A DNA stretch of 64,000 bases from Sisyra terminalis (lineage: Eukaryota > Arthropoda > Insecta > Neuroptera > Sisyridae). The position numbers and the translations under genes are program-made. The stretch covers positions 44,651,050 to 44,715,049 of the forward strand of contig OY292277.1 of assembly GCA_958496175.1 (NCBI GenBank), given 5' to 3'. Each line of letters opens with the position of its first letter. Position 1 is the first letter of the stretch. The notes beneath the pieces were generated by a model. The model did not search any database. It was not told the origin of the DNA and was given only the letters and a program-made list of their open reading frames with translations. Below, one piece after another: positions 22,311-33,720 of the stretch.

Positions 22311-24289
22311 TTAAAGATTTCCATGTTCTTTTCTATATGAGATTATAAGGTTTTTTTCCTACAATGCTTTATTCAATGTTTAAAAAGCTAATATTTTAGA
22401 CCCTGCTTTAATTTCTTAACCTTAATTTTAAGCTGTGATCTTTGGAGAGACGAAAGACTGTAACTAAACCAAATTTTTTTATAAAAACTTTTGTGCTTTA
22501 AACAAAAAATCCTTAAAAATCAAAATTAATAATTTATAAAATTCCCTTGTGAATTTTTAAAGCCATTTTTTATGTATTAGCATCTCGCATTTTTATGCCC
22601 TTTTCCTTATTTAAATCAACAAAAAGCATTTTTTTTAAATTGCCTGCAACAATGAACCTTTGGCATTTTTGAATAATAACTTCTATACTTGAGAGCTATA
22701 CGGTGGTCGGAAACGCGTGAATCTAAATGGCAAATAATTAATGATGAAAGGCGGTCGAATGCAAATTAAAACATCAGAAATTAATAAGAGTCCAACACAC
22801 GGAAATGGAGCATTGCGTATACAATAATGCAATTAATAAATGTCTTTAAAAATTTAATAGCCGAGTCGAGCTTTATGTATTTTTACATGGGGTCGTGACA
22901 TACGATAGGTACCATTTAAATCTTCAGAAAAAAAAAGAAATGAAGAAATGTAATTAAGGCGATAAGAGCCGACAAAAGAGGGGTGAGGGTGCGAAAATTC
23001 TGTGTAATAAGATCGTTTCATTGTGCCACCGGTCTTTTTGTAAAAGATTTCTAAAAATTCCTGTAAAAGAAAATATCTACGAAATATCCGTAAATAAAAA
23101 TTCTGATTTTTTAATTTCAAAGTACTTGCGTAGGTGGAATGTTGGTGCAATTTACGTTTTTGAAATTTTTTTCAAAAGAAGAAAATTACGTTTGAAATTT
23201 AAACGGTTGGGGAAATTTAAGGGAGGAAAGAGAATAAGCTTTCACGTTAACTTCTTGTGTCAACGGAAAAAATATATTAATGTAGTTTTGTTACTTCATT
23301 ATTTTTTTAGTTATTAATTTTTTAAATTCTCAAGTTTCATGTTTATTTCATGGTGGTTATTGGAGGGTTTCTGTTTTGATAGATTTTTTTTTGTGTTGAT
23401 ACTTAGAAAAATAAGAAAATGCGGACAATTTTCTCCCTTCAAAGTATTGTATTTCGTCTATAACCTTTTCAAATAATATAAAATTTACAAATTTCAAAAA
23501 AAAATCCAAGTTTTACTTTAAAAATTTTGACTAAATTTTTGTTCTGATAAAATAATAAAATATTTTTACACGAAGGAACAAATGGAATGAAGAACAAACT
23601 ATAAATCCAGCTAATTACCTGATGCGAGTTTTAAAATAATAAATTTTAAGTATAATTATCTGAGAGCAAAAAACATTGATGTCCCTCGCGAACCTACAAT
23701 TTTCCGGGATAAAACATACCTCATACATAATTTTAGATAATAATCCACGTAAATGTTACATCTAAACCAAATTATGAAAATATTTTTAAAGTTACTCTAA
23801 TAATAATTGTTTTTTAAAAAAATTTAAGCCGTTTAACCTTTGATTGTCCTTGCAAAAGAGCATTCTCGAAACTCATTAAGAAAGTTTTGCTCCTCATACA
23901 GGTTTAAGAGTTACTATTACCTGAAACATCCACGCAATAATTTGGGAATTTCAAGTTTCAGTTTCAACAGAATGTATAATGTGTATTATTATATAGTTTA
24001 AGCGAATAACATAATTTTTGCGGAAGGTAAAACTATTAAACCAGATAGAACCGCATCCCATTAAAACTTTAATAAAGCCCACGGAAATGAGGACATGAAT
24101 TGTCCAACTAGGCTTCGGTTTGATGCCACTATACCACAAAGATAAACCCTTTATATTGTTATGTTTTTAACGTTTCCTTATTGTTGAAAATAAAATATTC
24201 AAAAGTTTTTTTTCCATAGTTTTAATAATTTAATTTTCTTCCAATTAAAAAAAGATAATTTTAGGTTTTCGCTGTTTATTTTCAAGTAT
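22311..24289. other. Apparently unique non-coding DNA
   Basis: No element was recognised. About 22680-23060 is more CpG-rich. Overlapping 98-codon frames at 23150-22854 (minus) and 23021-23317 (plus) have no recognisable motif and are treated as chance. Confidence 0.45.
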
Positions 24290-24670
24290 TTAAGTAGTAT
24301 TCATGTATCGATAGACCCTGAATGACGTCAGTGCACAAAACATTCCATTGCATTTTTCGTATAGGTATATGGATTTGCCTTGAATCTAAGACAGGTGTGT
24401 TAGATTTTCAAAATTTAAACAATCAAAACAAATGAACATCTTTAAATCTGGCAATCTCATTGGCTAATAGTGTTTTGCATTGAAACGTGTATGCTGTGAT
24501 TCTAGTGCATTGCGTAAAGTATTCTTCTCGTATAAACTGGACACCGTTGTTTACCTAATACACTGAACATATATTGAGCTTATTGATAGTTATGGAAAAG
24601 AAACTTTCCTTAATTATTTTTAAAAGATGCAGGAAAAATAGTATAAAATAAATATTTGTTTACAAGAAAT
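24290..24670 (-). repeat. Dispersed repeat, copy 2 (inverted copy of 7390-7790)
   Basis: The reverse complement aligns with 7390-7790 through GCAATGCACTAGAATCACAG, CTATTAGCCAATGAGA, ATTTAAAGATGTTCATTTG and GTGCACTGACGTCA. Copy 2 keeps a perfect TGACGTCA palindrome. No terminal structure or coding content was seen. Confidence 0.7.
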
Positions 24671-25063
24671 TTTTTTCTTTTTTGTGTGTATAATTATCTT
24701 CATTTGCAGAATAAAAAAGAATAGTTGACTTAAATGAGGAGGTGGTTTTTTAACTTTACTTTATTTTACTATTAAAGTATCCTTTCAGACCTTATTATCA
24801 TTTCTTAAAATTTAAAAAAAAATACAGACATTATAAAGGCAGTTAACTAGCTGAAAAAATATTTACAAAGTGATATCAAAATTGCTACTGGGTTAAAAAT
24901 AATGTTTTTATGGACTAGATTAAGCTATCTAGTTCTTTTTTTAGAAGCAAGGCATTATTTACGTCTTAATCATATTAGAACTTTAAAACTATTCTTTGAA
25001 AAAAAATTTTTTTAAGACATAATGATCTGACGTACGATCAGATAAATAGACATTATGATTTTT

Positions 25064-25190
25064 AACATTGATAAGTATTTTATTTATTTCCGAGTGACAA
25101 TAAATTAATGGATAATATCATAATAATATATGTCTTATGAGACTCAATTTCTTCTTTACTACATAATATATACGACATTTATTATTATCC
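25064..25190 (-). repeat. Hairpin repeat, hammerhead-like family D, copy 2 (truncated)
   Basis: ATTGATAAGTATTTTATTTA, CCGAGTGACAATAAATTAAT and GTCTTATGAGACTCAATTTC are the outer part of the family also found at 22075-22310 and 45911-46563. The GAAAC core is lost beyond a degraded CTTTACTACA. A partial inverted TATTATTATCCATTATGAC closes the copy. Confidence 0.65.
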
Positions 25191-25319
25191 ATTATGACAT
25201 AATGATCTCAAATTTCCAGGATTTTAGTACCTATTTTATATTTAGGTACTTCTACATGCTTAGGAATTAAAATATTTTTTGAGCCCGATTCGCCATACTT
25301 CTAGCCCTAGCCCAGAGAT

Positions 25320-25593
25320 CTAACACCAGTGGCTTATAAGCCACATGTGGGTCTTTTCTTTAGTACAAACCTAATGGTTCTTTAAATTCCAAACTCCAAG
25401 TTTAACCAATTCAAAAAAATAGAAGTAAAAGTTTGCAATAAGCAACGATTTTATAAAATCTATTATTTTTTCCAAATTTAATTGTATTTAGTGGTAATGA
25501 ACTTGTGGCTCATTTTTTCCGAAAAGAAATAAAACTCCTTAATATATGAACCCATAAATAATTAAGGTTTCCAACCCCTACCGTAGATCTTTT
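25320..25593 (+). mobile_element. Probable hAT-type MITE remnant
   Basis: The left end reads CAGTGGCTTATAAGCCACAT and the right end GGTTTCCAACCCCTACCG. CAGTGG, a GAGCC/GGCTC-type palindrome and a closing GGTTTCCAACC are common in hAT MITE termini. AGATCT occurs in both flanks, but a clean 8-bp duplication could not be aligned, so limits are approximate. Confidence 0.45.
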
Positions 25594-25727
25594 GTTGACG
25601 ACTATGAACCACTCTTCTTAAAATATTTTGGATCTAATTTCTTCCGTTTGTATTAGCAGTACCAACCGCGGTTGTTTTGCCTCTCCATGGACACCAAAAG
25701 TATATGCTACCTAAAATGGTGAAAAAC

Positions 25728-25896
25728 CTATTGATGGCCGAGTGGTCCAGGTGATTTCTTAAAATTGGTTGGTTCTGGGTTCGATCTTCGTATCGAGAAA
25801 ATTTTCGATATTTCTTGATAACGGATTTTTAGTAATCCTTGAGTCACTAAAGACTTTAGTAGTAATAAAGAGACGATAAATAACAATTAAAAAAAA
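25728..25896 (+). mobile_element. tRNA-derived SINE (or tRNA pseudogene)
   Basis: TGGCCGAGTGG at 25735-25745 fits an RNA polymerase III A box of Ser/Leu-type tRNAs. GGTTCGATCTT at 25778-25788 is a slightly degraded B box at suitable distance. The 3' part ends in AATTAAAAAAAA, as in SINEs. The cloverleaf is not intact: no acceptor-stem pairing or clean anticodon arm was seen. A functional tRNA is therefore unlikely. No target duplication was found. Confidence 0.6.
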
Positions 25897-26028
25897 GGGG
25901 GAAAGAGGAGGAAAGAGGCGCCAGAAAGGTTTTAGATAGTATATCCTTAGATAGTTTGGCGGGAATTAGCGCAGCACCATCTGATACAAGTGGTTCAGAC
26001 TACAGTGCCTATCACAGTAATGGTAATT
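25897..26028 (+). pseudogene. Unassigned coding-like segment
   Basis: Just after the SINE tail, the plus strand is open for 43 codons to a TGA and reads KVLDSISLDSLAGISAAPSD, then TSGSDYSAYHSNGNF. The Ser/Ala/Gly-rich composition and codon choice look unlike the AT-rich surroundings and like the low-complexity C-terminus of a real protein. No family is recognised, no start codon is evident, and the reading frame begins inside poly(A)-like sequence. It could be a host exon fragment, part of an unrecognised element, or chance. Confidence 0.2.
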
Positions 26029-26085
26029 TTTGAATTTGTTTCATTGACGAGGAATACCTATGTTTTTTTTTGGCTTTTCAAAGGC

Positions 26086-26250
26086 AGATTAAGTTTCTCG
26101 TACTGTTAAATTCTTCCCTCCATTATCGTCTATCAAATTTGGATAGTCCATTCCTCGTTTCAATAAATCTGAGATCTCAATCTTTTTTTCCTCTTTAACA
26201 AAATCAAGTATGAATCCTTTTCTTCTTTTTCCTCTTGGAATATGACCCAT
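26086..26250 (-). pseudogene. Unassigned short minus-strand frame
   Basis: An ATG-initiated minus-strand frame of about 53 codons begins MGHIPRGKRRKGFILDFVKE and ends LIDDNGGKNLTVRET. It is strongly charged, with a basic N-terminus. Upstream on the same strand (about 26510-26346) a second open stretch contains RRIMKEEFTTEFLSLITTS, with no clear link between them. Neither is recognised. Both may belong to an unidentified degraded element. Confidence 0.2.
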
Positions 26251-26599
26251 TTAAATAGTTTCTCTTGAAACAAACATTTTTCAAAGGTTGTAAAGCACTG
26301 AACTAAAGAACAGGGGAATAATAAACTTTTATGGGAAATGGGAACGTAAACTAAGACGGTCTCGCCAAATAATTTTCTCGGAAAAAATTGTTTTGGCTAG
26401 TGAAGTGGTAATTAATGAGAGGAACTCAGTAGTAAATTCTTCTTTCATTATTCTCCTATTCCTGATAATTCCGATTATATTAACAATTTGTGCCTTAAGG
26501 GCTCTCCATTGACTACGGAGGCTTTATTTACGGATTTGTAAATCAAATTACTGGTGGTCTTTTGAACCTAATTTGTCCATCGGGTTGGTTAGAGCCCTG

Positions 26600-27935
26600 C
26601 GGGTCTTTCCCTTTTATCTTTTCTGGAACTATCAATATCTCCAAATTATTTTCATTAATAATAAATAAAACTAATTAGTGGTATATTTTAAAGAAGAAAA
26701 AGTATATAAAAAGATTCTTTTGACATGCAAATTTCTAAGTATCTTAGACCAAACACAAAAAAGAAAACATAAATTGTTAAGTTTAAGAATTTTGAATTTA
26801 AAAAAAAAAACAGTGAAAACTCTCGAATTTTACTTCTTATTTCCTTGATTTGATTTGAAAATAATTGAATTTTTGTATTGTTTTTTTCATGATTTAAACC
26901 ATTTAAATTCCATTTCATTGTTATCTGTTATATATTAATTAGACAACATTCACATTAATCAAAATTAAATTATAAATGAATAAAATCAAATTAGAGCCTA
27001 AAGTAAATTTGTTGAAATCATTAAAATGATACTTTCCTGGTGCTGATTCTCTCAATCATGAAAGATAAACAATGTCGACTATTTGTGTAATTCAATTATC
27101 AAGTAAAAGTAAAACATTGAATAGATTTGTCTGTGTACAGTTTCAAATTACAAATGCGATTGAAATTCCTTTTGGGGTTCTTTACGTATATTTATATTAT
27201 AATATTATAAGCATTAAGCAAGTAAATGTACAACGGAAATTTCATTTTTCAAAGGAGCATATTTTTCCTCATCGCTGAAATCTTAGCTTTTGTTTTTAAT
27301 AAGCTCCCATCAAAAGTTTTACAATTAATATTTGCAATTATAACTGTAATTATTTTTCTTTATTCAAATATGAAAAATGTTTGATTGTTAACAATTTTCT
27401 TTCTGAAGTTTGTCTTCTCATAAGAAAGGCTTCATTAATTTGAAGGTCTACGAAATATTTTTTTTGTCTTCTTTATTATTTCAAGGTTCATTTTACAAGT
27501 CTTGTGTTTTCCTTTATGTTTGATGAATTCACTGATGAATTTATTCTAAAATCAGATGACAAATTCAATTACTTTAAATTTAATTGAGACGTAAAATTAA
27601 ATACCTTGACTTCTAATTTACATATTCGATCCAAAGGGATTAAAAAAAGACATTTCAGCACCCCTTTTAATATTAAAGTTTCCTGTGTTATCATTTCCAA
27701 ATGCCTATTTTTTTTTAAATCTTCAGCATTTTTCCTAGAAGAACCATAATCTAAAGTACATTTCCATCTTATCTGTAAAGGATTCAGATTCATACAATGC
27801 GGTTCCTTAAATTCTAGTTTTAGTTTCCAATTAAAAGAATTCTTCCTGCTGTTGAAACTAATAATCGCCACTGCTGACCATTCTTTAACTAAACAATTAT
27901 TATTTTCAAATATTTGAATTTTGAAATCCTATATA
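26600..27935. other. AT-rich non-coding DNA
   Basis: Nothing is supported. A 100-codon minus-strand frame at 27871-27569 (beginning MAIISFNSRKNSFNW) has no recognised motif. It may be chance. Confidence 0.4.
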
Positions 27936-28690
27936 TGTTTCGCGTTTTTGGCGACTAATTTGGAGGTGATAATTAACACACTTCCGGTTATTAAATCGAA
28001 CTGAAATTTTCCCCGTACACTTGTGCCACCTTTTATTTTCATCTATTAAAATATCAATTCTATCAAATTAAGTTTAATTTAAATATTTAACTTTATCGAT
28101 AATTTTGAAGGGACAGAAACGGGAAATTAAAAAGCCAAATGCGAAAGACAAAGACAATTAATTCAAATTTAATTGTTACATTAACTTTTAAAGTGACAAA
28201 GACTATGAGTTAGAGAACTTAATGTGTGCGACAAGAATAACTATATTGTTTATGCGTTTCCCATTGCTATTGATGTAATTCAAATTTGCAAAGAATGAAC
28301 GCTGCCGAATTGAAAAAATTGACAATCACAATTAATAAACAAATCGGCTTGGTATTTTTACAATGAATATTTCGTTAATTTCTTACAACTTTCAATTGTT
28401 TAATTGTTGACAAACAAATTGTTAATAAACATGTGAAATTTATAGTTCTTAACGTTATGTGATATGTTTGATGAAATTATCTTTAATATTGGGAAGTGGG
28501 TGTTAATTGAAGATAATAATTAATCAAAGGTAAAATGATTTGTAATTTGTAAATAATTTTTACGATTGATTGATATGTTGTTTTAACATTGTTTCTTATT
28601 AATATCTGTTTCTTTTGTAGCCTTTTTATTATTAAATCCTTTATGTTAGTTTCGTGTTCTTGATGGCGGCAAAATTTGGAGATAATTATC
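27936..28690 (+). repeat. Diverged duplicated block, copy 1 (partner at 57015-57810)
   Basis: About 750 bp aligns in the same orientation with 57015-57810. Landmarks include ACTTGTGCCA, TTTATCGATAA, CAAATTTGC-AAGAA-GAACG, GCCGAATTGAAAAAA, TTGTTGATAAACATGTG-like and GATAATAATTAATCAAAGGTAAAATGATTTG. Both copies start and finish with variants of TTTCGCGTTTTTGGCGAC, GGAG(A/G)TGATAATT. The block therefore looks like one unit of a tandem repeat. No coding content was seen. Confidence 0.75.
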
Positions 28691-30089
28691 GAAATAATTA
28701 ACACTCTTTCTTTTTCCAATGAGTGTTATCTACAGGAATTCGGTTATTTGGTTATTCGGTATTCCCGTACATCATTCACGTCAGCGTGGATCAGAACCAT
28801 TATGGTCCAATTTATTCGCGAAAATTCAATCAAAATACATAGGAAATACAAATGAACTCAATGAACTCATGTCCCTTTTTGGGACATCAATATCTGGTAA
28901 CTGCATTTTGTACTTTGTTTTAAATTGTAAACAAATAGATCAATAATAGTGTTTCGTCCATTTCAGCACGGAATATTATTTTGGTCCTAATTCTATGGTT
29001 GCTATTAAATGACCATGGCAATAAATAGATAAATTTATTGATTTGTTATGGAAAATATTAGTATTATGACGCCCAATGAATCAACCAGAATGCCGAAACT
29101 ATATCTACCTAGGTCAGATTACATGGAATGGAACTTCATATCTTGAAGGATTATTACTCTTGCAAAAGAACGTAATATTTAAACTTTTTTTTATTACATA
29201 TCTTTTAACCTTTATATAAAAAACAAAGTCGTGTTAGTTGAATTACTTATAACTGAGGATTGGTTGAACTGATTTTCATGATCTGCATTGTACTAATGCA
29301 GAAAGGTGGTCCACCTAAACCATGTGCTGAATTGCTAAATGATAAAAAAACAATCTGATCCCAGTAATAATCCAAGTCTTGACTTGTTTCGACCTAAGGA
29401 GCGAATTGTTTAGGAATACCTAGGATATATGTCTAAAACTCATGAATAAGTGAGATTTTATGAAGTTTTATGTCCATATGGGTTTTAATATGTTCAATGC
29501 TCTTGTAGGGATGAAAGTAAATATATAAATTAAAATGTACATTTGAAAACGCATTTAATTTGCTATAATCAAGCACAAGTATGTGTATTTTATTATATTC
29601 ATATTGATAATTAAAAATGTGGCAATATTACAGATATAAAATAATTTTCTTAACTTAATTCAATTTTGGGTGGTAGATGCGAAGTTCACCGGTTTCTCTA
29701 GTATAATATAAACACTCATCTCATTTACATTGCTTAAAATATTTTACAAATACAATTATTATATAACCAGGAAAGAGGTGTAAGACCATTGTGCAGTCTC
29801 AACTGATATAGGGATGATACTATACGATGCGATACTATGCAACTAACGACGAATACACATAACAATTTAAACCATAACATATATTAGTAATAGTCGTATA
29901 ATTATTTACTGCTATAACATAAATTATAAAACATAAAAATATTATAAACTAGGTTTTTTATATCATAGAGCTTTTTTCCATAAACCGTATTATTTCTTAC
30001 TTTTAATTTTCTCACTTCTACAGAACTACGGGAAAACTCCATGTTGGAGGATTCTCGACGTAACAAATGGTTCTGATCTAATATCGGAA
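28691..30089. other. Non-coding DNA with a segment related to the 59-kb hairpin
   Basis: 28795-28920 resembles the reverse complement of about 59145-59005 (ATTCGCGAAAATTCAATCAA, GGGACATCAATATCTGGTAA). The rest, about 28950-30089, has no counterpart in the 57-59 kb copy and no recognised element apart from the short LINE scrap at 29088. Confidence 0.45.
29088..29150 (+). pseudogene. Tiny LINE reverse transcriptase scrap
   Basis: The plus strand reads NYIYLGQITWNGTSYLEG. 'YIYLGQ' followed by a small insert is the conserved post-palm motif of LINE reverse transcriptases of the RTE/CR1-like kind. Only about 21 codons are recognisable, with no flanking LINE sequence, so chance cannot be excluded. 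Confidence 0.35.
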
Positions 30090-30280
30090 ATACGTAACTA
30101 ACTTTTTTGAAATTCTCACATTTAGTAGTAAAACATTACAAATGTTATATTAAGTCTTCTTGAAAACCATAAATGTTTCAAAAATAGAAAAAATGTTAAA
30201 GAAAATGAAATTGAGAGTTAAATATAAAGGATTAGAACGAAAACATAGTTTTTATGGGTTACTTATTTTTTTGTTTTCCG
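30090..30280 (+). repeat. Continuation of the duplicated block (partner at 59150-59340)
   Basis: AAATTCTCA-ATTTAGTAGTAAAACA, followed by AATGTTAT and later TTTTTATGGGTTACTT, matches 59150-59340 in the same order and orientation. This extends the 28/57 kb duplication beyond its first block. Confidence 0.65.
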
Positions 30281-32047
30281 CAGGAATTTTGCCATCCTTC
30301 ACTGTCTTCAATTTTTGACAATTTTCCTGAAGTTATTTTTCCAAACCGTTTTTCTTGTCTCAAATGATTGAAACACAGGAATCATGGACATCGGTGATTT
30401 TCTCCAAGGAAAAAGGTACTTTTCTCCAGAAAGGTTCTCTTTATAAAAATTTTAAAACTTTTTTACCAATTTTTTTACCTCTTATATAAGAATCAAAAAC
30501 AAAATTTTCTTGATTTTCATGGAGGGAAATAATTACTTTTTTGGTCTGTATACACCGAAGCCAATGATCAAACTATAAATAAAAACCTAAAAAAACATTA
30601 AATACAATTTCAATGACAACAATTCTCTGTTTCTTTGGGTTACTAGTTTCTGACCTACATATTTTAATACTAAGATTAAACTTCGGAATACTTTAAGCCA
30701 TACCATTTCTCTAAGCACTAAACACCACACCGACATAAAAAACAACTTTCCAATGCAATTAATCCCCAAAAAAAACCGCAAATATTTGCGGCTCCTACCC
30801 TCACCAACTTGCATTTTCATCCCCGACAATAATTTCGTAAATCTGCCAATTTTTTAGAGACTCGGAAACCTTCATCTTGATTTTATCCTCAGTATATTTA
30901 TTAAGGATTATTGTGACTCAAACTGTTTACTTAATTACATTTGTTCAAACTGAAACGCCTTATTATCTTATTTCGTATCAACTTCTATTGTGAACTCGTA
31001 ATGGTACAGAGCAGGAGATAGTCAATTATTAATGGTTTGGTTGGATGGAGACAGATTTAACATGCCTAATATATGCACGTATTATTTGCCTAATCCCAAG
31101 TATTTAAAAACAATACACACATATATAGGAACGTCGAGATTTTCGACAGGGCGGGTGCAAATGGGATCCGCTTCATTTCGATGGTAAACATTGGAGTTGA
31201 ACTGCTCGTTTTGTCCCATTCTTCCACATATACACACATCAGGTCACATTTAGTCTCAAATATAATATGGAATATTGGTCTCAAAACCGTTTCCATTCGT
31301 TATACTTGTATGTTCTCTTTTCCTTCATCATTCTCCAATTTTCCATTCCCCGAATTGTATTTACGCTATTTTGTATTCAAGTGGTTGAAGCTGTTTCTTC
31401 CATTATAACAAAATATACTACGTACAATCAAATAGAAAGAATTTATACGCACAGGTGCGTCGTTACTTTAAACTTTCCCAACCCCTGTGCATTTTCCATT
31501 TACGCCACACTCCATGTAAATTGAATGAAATTATTTCGTATATGAATGTACACGGTAGCTCGTTTCAAGAAAATTAACTATTAAAAACGGGAATAATCTA
31601 ATTAGCTGAAGAAACGGGACAATTTTTACTCCTTTTTTCTGCTTTATGTGTCATTGTCTTAGATACAACCTATTTATCATTTATAATTAATGAACAGACA
31701 GTCGCGCTGTTGTTCTTTTCATCCCTTTTTTATTTGTTGTTTAATGGTTTTCTTTCTTCGGACTTTCAGCAAAATATCAAAGTGTAAATGAATAACGAGT
31801 TTAAATGCTGTAATGATAGATGTATAAGATAAAAAAATGAGTGGAAAATGAAATAGTTGGACTTAAAAATGATTAATATTTCCTTGATAAAACGTTCTAA
31901 GGTGAAACGGTCTTCCAGCTCAACAATTTTTAACATACTATTTTAGTGGTTAATTGATGATGAATTTACTTTTCAACTGAAAAAAAAATGACATTGAAGA
32001 TGAATTTCAGGTAAACACCTTAGGACTTTAAAATTTAGCAAACCATC
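30281..32047. other. Apparently unique non-coding DNA
   Basis: No element was recognised. The stretch from about 30960 to 31760 has fewer homopolymers and more CpG. Overlapping small frames there (for example plus 31267-31524) have no motif. Confidence 0.45.
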
Positions 32048-32055
32048 ATGTGCAT

Positions 32056-33066
32056 TAGACTGATTCAAAAAATAAGATAATTTTTTTTTCTTAATTATAC
32101 CGAAAATATTGTTGGGAATGACAAAAAAAAATCCTGTGAAAGTTTAAGCGCTTAATATTAATTTAAAGAGGTGCCGCATCGCAAATTTCGATTTTCCATT
32201 TAAATAACATGGAAACAATATTCTCTTGCACTTTGGAATTTTATAGCTCACGTTGGTGACAATATTTCGGAATGACCAAAATATATTCTTGTAGAAAATT
32301 GAATGATCAACAAAAAAGGTCTTGTACAAGTTTTTGATATATTTATTCCTTCAAAAGTTCTTTGAAGTCAAAGTTGAACTAAACAGAAATTTAAATATTT
32401 TTTCAATTTTTTGACGCAACCATCAATTTTATGAGAAGAATTAATGGGATATTTTTTAAAGAGCACTTTTTTTCCTATAACTTATCTATATAAAAGTTTT
32501 TGATATTTTTCACAGGTCCTAAGTTATTTGCATTAAACTGAAAATTCCCTGAATTATTATATTTTTAACAAAAAAATTTTTTTTTTTATTTTAATTAAAT
32601 AATTTAGGACCTGTGAAAAATATCAAAAACTTTTATAAAGATAAGTTATAGAAACAAAAGTGCTCTACAAAAAATGTCCTATAAAATTTTCTCATAAAAT
32701 TAATGGTTGCGTCAAAAAAAAAAAATATTAAAATTTTTCTTTAGTTCAACTTTGACCTCGAATAACTTTTAATGGAATAAATATATCAAAAACTTGTACA
32801 AGACCTTTTTTGTGGATCGTTCAATTTTCTACAAGAATATACCTTGCTCATTCCGAAATATTGTCACCAACGTGAGGTATAAAATTCCAAAGTGCAAGAG
32901 AATATTATTACCATGTTATTTAAATGGAAAATCGAAATTTGCGATGCGGTACCTCTTAATACTAATATTAAGAGCTTAAACTTTCACAGGATTTTTTTTT
33001 GTCATTCCCAACAATATTTTCGATATAATTAAGAAAAAAAATAATAATTTTTTTTGAATCAGTCTA
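32056..33066. mobile_element. Long foldback element with perfect 8-bp target duplication
   Basis: ATGTGCAT occurs at 32048-32055 and at 33067-33074. The element starts TAGACTGATTCAAAAA and ends with the reverse complement. The arms are about 480 bp each and complementary almost throughout, separated by a roughly 50-bp AT-rich loop near 32540-32590. An 8-bp duplication fits hAT-type transposition. The arms contain ATCCTGTGAAAGTTTAAGCG and CTTAATATTAATTT, plus GTGCTCTACAAAAAATGTCC, variants of modules in the other foldbacks. The mirrored 61-codon frames at 32329-32144 and 32794-32979 are artefacts of the palindrome. Confidence 0.92.
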
Positions 33067-33394
33067 ATGTGCATAATAAATATCAATTTGCTGCCACTGC
33101 TTTTCACTCCATTTACTATAAAGACATTAAGCTACAACCACCATATATCCAATCGGTTTAAAGGTTTTGAAAATAGAACTATACCGATTGAAATTCATTT
33201 TTTTTTTAGTGTACCTAAATGGTTGGCCAATAGGAACTTCCTTTTTCTTCTACTATTTAAATTTTATCATATACGTGAATTAGAAGCTAAAAAAACGAAA
33301 AGAAGTAAAAAAATCTTATCTTTGCACCATTCGACTTTCTTCAAAACCGGATTGGATACTGTGGGAGCCTATGGGATACAGGGGTAATGGGAAT

Positions 33395-33720
33395 AGGTAC
33401 TTAAATCTGGACTGCACTTTAGCGTATAATTCTGTTTATTTAAGAATAAATAAGAAGACAATTCAGGTTGTTCAAGATCGGTTTTTTATTTTATTTTTAT
33501 TACTCAATTAGCTACGTTTCGTTACGTATCGTAGCTTCATCAGGCTTCTTGATTCACAAAAATAAAATATTTTCAATTTAAATTCAATAAATAAATAAAA
33601 AATTTTGGTGAAGTTACGATACGTAACGAAACGTAGCTAATTTAATAATAAAAATATTAAATAAAACAACCGATCTTAAACAACCTGAATTGACTTCTTA
33701 TTTAAAAAAATAAAAGCTGA
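33395..33720. repeat. Palindromic element with hammerhead-like core
   Basis: Arms at about 33442-33545 and 33606-33712 are reverse complements, with GACAATTCAGGTTGTTCAAG on the left and its complement on the right. Read on the minus strand, 33544-33511 gives CTGATGA, a short hairpin containing CTACGATACGTA, GAAAC and GTAGC. The right arm has the same layout, with TTGGTGA replacing CTGATGA. The architecture equals that at 14132-14663, but the sequence differs. No complementary cleavage strand was found outside the palindrome. Confidence 0.7.

Noticed and set aside
25728..25800. A functional Ser/Leu tRNA gene
   Set aside because: A and B boxes are visible, but the B box is degraded, the acceptor and anticodon stems do not pair, and a poly(A) tail follows; a SINE fits better.
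27569..27871. A 100-codon minus-strand frame beginning MAIISFNSRKN
   Set aside because: Looks slightly protein-like but matches no family known to me and has no exon boundaries; not supported as a gene.
32794..32979. A 61-codon plus-strand frame mirrored by an almost identical 61-codon minus-strand frame at 32329-32144
   Set aside because: Both frames are the same palindrome arm read from each side; similarity comes from the inverted repeat and not from paralogous genes.
33067..33387. A 106-codon plus-strand frame
   Set aside because: It starts inside the target duplication of a transposon, has low-complexity hydrophobic composition and no motif; best explained as chance in AT-rich DNA.
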